From the NCBI GenBank assembly GCA_003024985.2, contig PXIH01S0003855.1: a stretch of 15,244 bases of DNA; one strand, 5' to 3'. Shown here piece by piece: positions 9,355-15,244 of this stretch (within the stretch, counting starts at the first letter, position 1; the number at the start of each line of letters is the position of its first letter). The position numbers and the translations under genes are program-made. Origin of the DNA: Euperipatoides rowelli. Taxonomy: Eukaryota; Onychophora; Udeonychophora; Euonychophora; Peripatopsidae. The notes beneath the pieces were generated by a model. It made no database searches. It saw only the letters and a program-made list of their open reading frames with translations, and was not told the DNA's origin.

Positions 9355-10232
9355 TAGTGTAATAGGTATTGTGGGAGTTGTAATAAAAGTAAGGGGAATG
9401 ATTGTAATATTTGTAATGATTGTTGTAATTAGAGAAATCTTATTATGAAAATTATTAGAAGTATTTTTATGTATTGGGCTGATAAATAATATTTGTCAAG
9501 TTATGAAATTAGTTTATGTTGAAATATAAGGAACTGCATAGAGATTATCTTTTGAAAATATTGCATGCTGCACGTAAAACAACTACAAGCTAGAGACAAC
9601 TCTCTTGAGTTGTTGCTAAAACATATCTGCAATATAAATGAAGCTTGCTGTTGTAGTCCATCACATTGCCTAGTTGATCATTTAAACCTATTTCATGGAA
9701 TTATCAAAACCATTGGTCTGCTAACAGCTTATGATTAAACAAAGACCTAGGCAAGAATGGAATCAAGAATGGATGCCTAACATCTTACCTGGTGCTGCTG
9801 TAAGACAGTCAGATGCCTGATATTACCAGTGGTATACAAACGCTGTACTTATTCACCCAGTAGACTTCCACCAGCTGTACGTAAGTTAACCTTTTCCTTT
9901 CTTCATAACTTTACACTTTGTGCACAATCTTCAACAGTTCCAATAGTAACCAGAATTATTAACTTTATCCAGTAAACCCGTTACCTGCCCAAGCTGAACT
10001 ATCACTGAACCTTAGCCCAATATTAAAAATATTACTTCCCTAGAGTATAGTTAATTATTATAATGATTATGTTTATTGTTTATACCATTATGTGATGCAT
10101 TTTTTGCATTAAATAAATATTTCTTCTGCAAAAGTATGAATATTTATATTTTAACAACTTTGTTCACCAGAATAAAGTGTTTTATTTTCTAATCATTAAA
10201 ATTTTTGCTCTTTTATCTTTAGTATTAATAAT
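9355..10232. other. Mostly non-coding stretch with a GC-richer part ending in a strong splice donor
   Basis: Just upstream of the LINE fragment is a run of loosely repeated TTGTAAT (about 9376-9432). From about 9565 to 9880 the DNA is less AT-rich and ends in a near-perfect donor, GTAC|GTAAGT (GT at 9881-9882). The frame reading WYTNAVLIHPVDFHQLY reaches that donor, but upstream it meets stops and I see no clear acceptor. A short perfect stem, ACAACTC/GAGTTGT (9596-9602 with 9607-9613), and an outer 7-bp pairing (9582-9588 with 9651-9657) could form a hairpin. No known RNA gene was recognised. Confidence 0.3.
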
Positions 10233-10862
10233 CAGGGCTGTTGTCAAAAAATTGTAAGTGGGCATACTGTAAATGGCCCCTTATTTTGTTAAGCTTTTTT
10301 TTTAAGATGGTAATCATAATTTAATAGTTGCAACAGATTTCAGATGTATCCGAGGAAAGGCTCATTTTTACAGCCTGGAAAAGGCAATACTGAACTCTTG
10401 CTTTGTGGTCTGATAGTGTATGAGTGCATATCTAATTAATGACATTTTAAAAAATCAGTGAGAATGTCGAATGGTAAATAAAACATCAATATTGGGCATT
10501 CTTTAAAATGTACTTTTTCTAACTAGAATTTCTCTTTAATAAAAATATGTACATTGAAATGATGGACATTAGACAATAGTAAGCTAATATTCGTACCCAC
10601 TGACTAGCTAGTCTAATTGTAATTTAATGCAGAAATAATAAAAATATAACATATAAATATGACATTTTTAATAATGGACATTTTTAATAATGTTGTTTTT
10701 TTATTAACTTTATAAGTTAATATTTAGAAATAGGTATAGTCTTACTCTATTTTTTCAGTATACTCTCGGCGTTATTGCTTCAGGAAGTAAGTATATTGTA
10801 TTTTTTTATAATAAGAAAGTGGGTCTACTCCATATACCCCCTATATCCCCACTACAGCCCTG
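10233..10862. mobile_element. hAT-like non-autonomous element, 630 bp, CAGGGCTGT termini
   Basis: The left end is CAGGGCTGTTGT and the right end, reverse-complemented, is CAGGGCTGTAGT, so 11 of 12 terminal bases match. Likeness continues more loosely inward: GGGCATACTGTAAATGGC on the left resembles GGGTATATGGAGTAGAC on the right. Termini of the CAGGGCTGT type are common in animal hAT elements. The flanks are AATAAT on both sides, but the sequence is low-complexity and a clean 8-bp duplication cannot be shown. No transposase frame is present. Confidence 0.6.
10661..10692. repeat. Perfect 16-bp tandem duplication
   Basis: GACATTTTTAATAATG occurs twice in a row, at 10661-10676 and 10677-10692, inside the hAT-like element. 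Confidence 0.9.
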
Positions 10863-11266
10863 AATAATAATGAGTTATTTTCAACCATCCACTCGTTCGG
10901 CCTGAATAGTTTTACAAAACGTAATGCACTTATTTTTCTAGTATTTAACATTGAAGTCAATCATAATAATTTTGGAGTAAGACTTACCATTATCTTAGAA
11001 ATTCTGCACATTCACATACAATTTTTCCTATTTCTTTATTTGAATGACTTTTGATTGTAGTGTGTATTTGGAAAATCTGAATCTGATCTCTTTGTTTATT
11101 TATTGATAAACTTATCTACATTCTACACTATCAGAGAAACTCTACAATGCTTTTTAATTTTTTTGTGATAATAAATTTAACATTGTCCATCCATTGTAAG
11201 ATGATTATCAATAGTTAAAATATGTCCACTCCTCAGTTCTATTTGTCCTTTCCTTCATAATTGTAG
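10863..11266. other. AT-rich stretch without a recognisable gene
   Basis: I see no coding likeness or repeats of note. If the following exon candidate is real, this is intron sequence, ending with a pyrimidine-rich run and TTGTAG at 11261-11266. Confidence 0.4.
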
Positions 11267-11427
11267 GGCAAACAAGATTCATCTGGGGATTCTCAGAAAC
11301 CTCATTATCATACATTTCCAATCAATGCCCTGAACAGGATCAGCCCAAACTCCTGGGATTATTTAGTGGTACTGCCATACTATTATTTGATTGGAATTAG
11401 CCTGAACTCACCAAGCATAACATACAG
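11267..11427 (+). other. Candidate internal exon of an unrecognised host gene
   Basis: A 161-bp segment follows a convincing acceptor (TCCTTTCCTTCATAATTGTAG, ending 11266) and ends at a weaker donor, ACAG|GTTGAT (GT at 11428-11429 by position). The frame is open from exactly the first base to the donor and beyond; the codon overlapping the acceptor is TAG, so the frame could only be used after splicing. The peptide begins GKQDSSGDSQKPHYHTF and continues INALNRISPNSWDY, LVVLPYYYLIGISL and NSPSITY. By my count G+C is 65/161 (about 40%), well above the surroundings. I do not recognise the protein. The hydrophobic VVLPYYYLIGI is too short to call a membrane span. No partner exon was found for certain; the donor at 9881 is a possible upstream neighbour. 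It might instead be a repeat remnant. Confidence 0.35.
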
Positions 11428-12142
11428 GTTGATGAGTCATTTTCCTTTTTTTTTAAAAAAATATAAAGGTATGGGAGAAGGGGGTAGAAAGGAATGCACT
11501 TTGCCCCAAGCCCCAAGTCTAAAAAAAAAAATACTTAATTTTGACTTTTTAAAAAAGCACTTACCTCAAATGTTGTTTAAAAAAACTTAGAACATTCTAA
11601 GGACTTATGTGTTTTTTTTTCAATGTTTTCTCTATTATTTTATTGAAAATGAAAGTATTTGAATGTATATGGAGATGAAGGGGTGGGGGGGGGGAGAGAG
11701 TGGGTAAATAACATAATTTGCAACTCAAGTTATTAATTATTTCAGTTTGAAATTTTAATATTAAGAAATAATGTGAAATAACCTAAGGCTTACTTTTATT
11801 AGAAAAAAGGAAAGGCTTAGAATGTTAAAAACAATATATTATTTCTTTAAAATAAACATTTCAAATTCAAATTATTATTAACTTGAATTAGAAATGAATT
11901 TTTGTTTTCTTGTTTTTATTTATGAAATAACATAAAGCTTTTTTTTTAGATAAAAGCAAAATAGAAGGAAAGAAAATCTTAGCTATTTATTATTTACTGC
12001 TTTTTACATTTTTTTTTTTAATTGTGACAGAGAGAGAGAGTAATGTTTCAGTTTCTCTTACTGGAATACATATTAGAATTGCTTTTTCTTTTAAAAAAAA
12101 GTTTTAATAAAATTTAAAATTTTATAAATATATTTTAACAAT
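11428..12142. other. AT-rich stretch without a recognisable gene
   Basis: The stretch includes a G10 tract (11680-11705), a short (GA)n run near 12030 and several poly-A/T runs. The frame after the candidate exon stays open to about 11590 but becomes lysine-rich low-complexity sequence. Confidence 0.45.
11680..11705. repeat. G10-containing polypurine tract
   Basis: The tract reads GGGGT, then ten G (11685-11694), then AGAGAGTGGG. It shares the order 'GGTG run-AGAG' with the tract at 6735 and, reversed, with 13513-13536. Confidence 0.8.
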
Positions 12143-13094
12143 TTAATCCATCAAACTGTCTATGTTGTCATCATTGAATTTTGATATTTCTATAGCTATT
12201 TTAACATTGAAATCTCTGTTCTATAATTTCTTTGATAATAAGGCAATAAGTTTACTTTTATTCAAACTATTCCCCAGAAACTTTTTTTGGCTGAATTGAG
12301 ATGTCAGGTTCTCTTTCATAACTACTTCTATTGATTGCTTTATTAGAGCTCTTTCCTGTTGTTCTGCACACTTGGTGCTGCAATAATTTCAGGCTACATA
12401 TTAAAAACAACAACTGCATTAGATCTGTAATAGCTTTGAACATATAAGATTTAAATATCCCAAATATCACTGAAAGTTTGCCATTGTTTCTGAATAACAC
12501 AATGCAGCAAAATCTTCCATCAATAACATGAATAACATTGTTTAGGTGAAAATTCTCATCTTTGATTGATTCAAACATTTTGTAAATGGATACTTTTTAA
12601 TTTTTTCTCATTCCATCCTCAGTGAACAAAGAAAGAAGATAGGGTGACAGTTCATATTCAAGGTATTTCTGTAGTTCTTCATCACATATTAACAACACAT
12701 ATTATTCCTTAACAACACATATTATTTTAAATAGAAGAAGAGGGTCAACTAAAATATTTTTATTCCAAACCTTGACATCAGCTGCTGTCATAGCAAGTAA
12801 TGATAATACATGGTCTGATCATTTTAATTTTTTAGTTTTAACTTTTATCCCAAAAATTTTTTCATTGCAGTTTTTCCTACAGCATAAGCACTTGTGTAAT
12901 TAATTCTTTCATCTCCCATATGTCCTCTGGCTAAAGACATCAACATTTTTTTCTCTGGCAAAGGAAAGTGATCACATAACCATAGAAATACTTTTTTTAC
13001 CATCATCATTGTCTCTTTCTAAGCAGGACTGCTTCATCTTAACATGTTGTTCAGAAGAAATGTAAGAACAGCCACTGAATATTTCAAATGATTC
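12143..13094 (-). pseudogene. Fossil of a widespread uncharacterised animal protein family (possible PIN-like nuclease fold)
   Basis: On the minus strand a chain of motifs in shifting frames keeps a constant order. It has GCSYISSEQHVKMKQ; CDHFPLPEKKMLMSLARGHM then GDERINYTSAYAVGKTAM; VDPLLLFKIICVV; EYELSPYLLSLFTEDGMRK; MFESIKDENFHLNNVIHVID; ILLHCVI...TFSDIWDI; NAVVVFN; RRS-like KSSNKAINRSSYERE; and KKFLGNSLNKSKLIALLSKK then VKIAIE. I recognise this order from large, repetitive, unnamed protein families in many invertebrate genomes. From memory, those go on to a 'DAD..I...DTDLLVLL' acidic-residue pattern that suggests a PIN/FEN-like nuclease; that part is not clearly preserved here. The family's VVFDGY is VVFNM plus a stop in this copy. 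At least six frameshifts and several stops rule out function. A 20-bp tandem duplication at 12691-12730 is one of the lesions. It may be transposon-borne; the nuclease link is inference. Confidence 0.6.
12691..12730. repeat. 20-bp tandem duplication inside the fossil gene
   Basis: AACAACACATATTATTCCTT (12691-12710) is repeated at 12711-12730 with two changes at its end. As 20 is not a multiple of 3 it shifts the frame, at the point where the fossil's VDPLLLFKIICVV block breaks off and CDEELQKYP resumes. Confidence 0.85.
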
Positions 13095-13616
13095 ACACAC
13101 ATATTACCTGCAGCAGGACAACCAAGAATCCATTTTGTTCTAACACTCTCACTTATATCCCTACCATGAATTAACTTTTATATTAGATAAAAACTGGCAG
13201 ACAATAATTATTATTTTTTTGGTTGGTTATGTTTCAAATAAATAGGGTGAAATTTTTAAGTAAATGATGTAGACTTCTTAGAACAAAAAAAAATTTAAAC
13301 TTCTAATAGTTTTTATTAATAAATCATTTTAATTCTGTTAGTTGTTGGAAGTGTTAACTAAATAATAATTAGTTACAATAAAGTTTTATTTATTATACTG
13401 TTTGTTCAAATAAAGTTAAAAATTTAAATGATTTATGTAAGAATTAAAATAAATATTACAAAAGTTTTATATGATATACAATATCACTTTTCATGCCTAA
13501 TTTTAATTATGCTTCCCCCCACCCCCTCTCTCACACAATTCTGAGTACATGTAACCAAACTATATTCATTCTAAATACACTCTTGTTTTTGTCTGCCTAC
13601 AAAATATATAATACAG
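13095..13616. other. AT-rich stretch without a recognisable gene
   Basis: This lies between the minus-strand fossil and the plus-strand LINE tail. It contains a C-rich tract (13513-13536) and otherwise plain AT-rich DNA. It may hold the lost 5' parts of both fossils, but I recognise nothing. Confidence 0.45.
13513..13536. repeat. C6-A-C5 polypyrimidine tract with CTCTCTC
   Basis: Six C (13515-13520), A, five C, then TCTCTCAC. The reverse complement, GTGAGAGAGGGGGTGGGGGG, resembles the G tracts at 6735 and 11680. Confidence 0.75.
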
Positions 13617-14098
13617 TGTATTCTGGACTACTGCCATTCCATCTACTTTATAAATAATAAATCAGATATCTCTAGACTCAATAAACTTTTTAGAAAATAT
13701 ACCAAAAAAATAATTCACTGTCAACATTTAAACAATTTTAATCGTCTATCTCAGTTGAGAGAATATAACATATTTACACCGCAACAATGTCTCTACAGAG
13801 GTAATTTTATTTTGGCATATAAACTGATTGTTATGGAAGATAACTCCAGAAATCTTTTTGTAATGGATGGGGATTCCAGAACAAGGGGACACCCATATAA
13901 ATTAGAAGAATTTTAAATAAGACCACATCCATAGTCAACTTTTTCACTAATAGGGTTGCCCCACTCTGGAATTCCCTCCCTCCAAAAAAACTTTTGTGTA
14001 AAATTTTCTCCTCTTTCAAATTTGCCCTTGATGCCCTTTTATTATCTGATATTAATTTTCTGGAGATATACAAAGGTTTAAAAACCTTCAGTTTATAA
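13617..14098 (+). pseudogene. CR1/Jockey-type LINE, C-terminal domain of the reverse transcriptase protein, 5'-truncated
   Basis: The frame from 13617 to 13916 reads CILDYCHSIYF, SRLNKLFRKYTKKI, NRLSQLREYNIFTPQQCLYR, GNFILAYKLIV, NLFVMDGDSRTRGHPYKL. A one-frame shift near 13910 leads to a second block (13910-14098) reading TTSIVNFFTNRVAPLWNSLP, then FKFALDALLL. The chain 'LEYC...RLE.LQRK.TK.I...RL..L.L..L..RR.RGDLI..YK....TRGH.YKL....R..FF.NRV...WNSLP....FK..LD' is the hallmark C-terminal region found after the reverse transcriptase in Jockey/CR1/L2-type elements. The reverse transcriptase and endonuclease are missing, which fits the usual 5' truncation of LINE copies. An A/T-rich (AAAATA)n-like stretch at about 14105-14135 may be the 3' tail. 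Within each block the frame is clean, so this copy looks younger than the LINE at 3615. Confidence 0.85.
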
Positions 14099-14281
14099 AA
14101 CCCATTTTATAAAATAAAAAATAAAATAAATATTAAAGTGAAAAAAATTATTGCAGAAGTATGGAGGATAGTGTGAGTGGGTATTGAGGCAACGAGTTTC
14201 AACATCAATACAAATTACAACTTCACCAGGTTTTTATGGCTAAACGCTAAGTCATCACCATAAAGTGATATTAATCTTTTT
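14099..14281. other. Possible LINE 3' tail and unassigned DNA
   Basis: It begins with an AAAATAAAAAATAAAATAAA-type run, followed by a more mixed segment with a short inverted pair TTTATGG (near 14235) and CCATAAA (near 14260). No gene was recognised. Confidence 0.4.
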
Positions 14282-14283
14282 TT

Positions 14284-14326
14284 GTAGAGAATTCTATTCT
14301 CTTTGTAGAGAATTTTATTCTCTACA
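14284..14326. repeat. 21-bp tandem duplication whose units are hairpins
   Basis: Unit 1 starts at 14284 (GTAGAGAATTCTATTCTCTTT) in near-tandem with unit 2 at 14305. The second unit plus one base on each side is a perfect hairpin: TGTAGAGAAT (14304-14313), loop TTT, ATTCTCTACA (14317-14326). The first has a 7-bp version (AGAGAAT/ATTCTCT). Confidence 0.85.
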
Positions 14327-15156
14327 ATTATTTTCTATGGATTTTTTTGTCATGTAGACTACCATTACCTCGAAAAATGCAAAAAACAAATTTACGGTCA
14401 TCATTTTCCAATATGGTGCCCAAAGCACACACTCGATCGGTGAGGACTTTTAGTATGTTAAATAAAATGGTGAGAGGAAGGTCTCTGCAAAAAATCAGCT
14501 TGTTGCTAATTTTTCTCCCTAAACGTCCAAAAATGATCTAATTTGACTGGACTATTAGTTAAAGCTTGAACTAGTTAGTAACAAATTTATATTTTAATTG
14601 CAACATATTATATCAATATTTCTAACTTAAGGTAAAAAAAAAAACAATCTTTATTGAAAAGATTAAAGATCATCCATTTTAGACATTATTGTATGTGAAA
14701 AGTGATATTACTTAAAAATTCCTACAACAAATTTAATTTCTAAGGATTCATAGGTCCATTAGTTTCATTAGATAACTCCTATAGTAATGTGTAATGACAG
14801 TTAAAGAACAGTTTCCTTCCATTAATAATATTTTTTATTTCATGAAAGTACGATTAATAATATTTAAATAATGAAATATTAACAAATTATTATTTCCTGA
14901 TGACAAAAAATATGATTTTATAATAAAAGCTAGCCCATCAAAAATAATGTAAATTACTCCTCCACCCCCGAACAGCCAGTTTCCCCCATCCCCCTCAAAT
15001 TGTAAACCTAAACTGTCCAAATTGATGGAATATCATTCCCACACCTCCACCCACTTATCTCCTTTCCTCATTTTTTTCCTCACCTTTCCTCATTGGTTTA
15101 AAAATAAAAAAAAAAATCTTATTTTCAAATTCTAAAAATTAAAACCAAATGCTAAT
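14327..15156. other. Unassigned stretch: a GC-richer block, then AT-rich and pyrimidine-rich DNA
   Basis: The part 14360-14550 is more balanced in composition and has one open plus frame (14347-14541, starts MSCRLPLPRK by alternative start). I do not recognise a protein; phrases such as TTTCCAATATGG suggest a DNA-transposon remnant. From about 14955 to 15100 the plus strand is pyrimidine-rich, with three runs of five C (around 14965, 14983 and 14990) and CCTTTCCTCATT repeated at 15061 and 15083. Confidence 0.4.
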
Positions 15157-15244
15157 GACATCACTTCCGGGGTCTCAAAGAAACAAAGTAAGCAAATTAT
15201 GGCATCACTTCCGGAGTCTCAAAGGGACAAAGTAAGCAGATTAT
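15157..15244. repeat. 44-bp tandem repeat, two copies, reaching the window edge
   Basis: Copy 1 is 15157-15200 and copy 2 is 15201-15244; the latter ends exactly at the last base of the window. They begin GACATCACTTCCGGGG and GGCATCACTTCCGGAG and end CAAATTAT and CAGATTAT. They differ at 5 of 44 positions, and all five are A/G exchanges. Upstream sequence (AAAACCAAATGCTAAT) may be a worn third copy. The array probably continues beyond the window. Confidence 0.85.

Noticed and set aside
13831-14073. 80-codon minus-strand frame opposite the CR1/Jockey-type fragment
   Set aside because: It is the antisense shadow of the well-supported plus-strand LINE C-terminal domain.
14835-15020. 61-codon minus-strand frame with a glycine-rich stretch
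   Set aside because: The glycines come from a C-rich tract read backwards; there is no family likeness.

Overview
This window is AT-rich, intron- or intergenic-type DNA from a eukaryote, most probably an invertebrate metazoan. It has long A/T runs, no operon-like gene packing, no ribosome binding sites, and several decayed copies of typical animal mobile elements (non-LTR retrotransposons, hAT-type miniature elements and a piggyBac-derived gene). I cannot name the species. No complete, intact protein-coding gene is visible. The recognisable coding sequence is either a fragment cut by the window edge or a fossil broken by stops and frameshifts.

Layout. At the left edge (1-301, minus) is the acidic N-terminal part of a piggyBac-derived (PGBD-like) protein that continues off the window. 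About 1.4 kb of plain AT-rich DNA follows, then a very regular 14-bp tandem array (1678-1857) interrupted by one unresolved N. After another 1.5 kb of AT-rich DNA, a GC-richer block of unknown origin (3368-3560) lies just before an L1/Tx1-like LINE fossil (3615-5873, plus). That fossil keeps recognisable remnants of the reverse transcriptase and of the C-terminal Cys/His region. A 363-bp hAT-type MITE (3714-4076) sits inside it with a decayed 8-bp target duplication, so the two insertions can be ordered in time.

From 5.9 to 8.9 kb I see no gene. At 8928-9354 (minus) lies an endonuclease fragment of an RTE-like LINE. At 10233-10862 a second hAT-like element is bounded by CAGGGCTGT termini. At 11267-11427 a 161-bp, GC-richer segment has an open frame between a good splice acceptor and a possible donor; it is the best candidate for a host-gene exon.

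The right third holds three things. First is a multi-frameshifted fossil (12143-13094, minus) of a widespread, uncharacterised animal protein family that I recognise from its motif order. Second is the C-terminal piece of a CR1/Jockey-type LINE (13617-14098, plus) with the hallmark TRGH...WNSLP segment. Third is a tandem 44-bp repeat that reaches the window's right edge (15157-15244).

The genes do not work together as a pathway. The window is best read as a repeat graveyard in which at least three unrelated LINE fragments, two non-autonomous DNA transposons, a piggyBac-derived reading frame and two unrelated tandem arrays have accumulated, with perhaps one host exon. I found no convincing sign of an intact new biological system. 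The items most worth checking are the 14-bp array, the candidate exon, the orphan protein family and the nested insertion.
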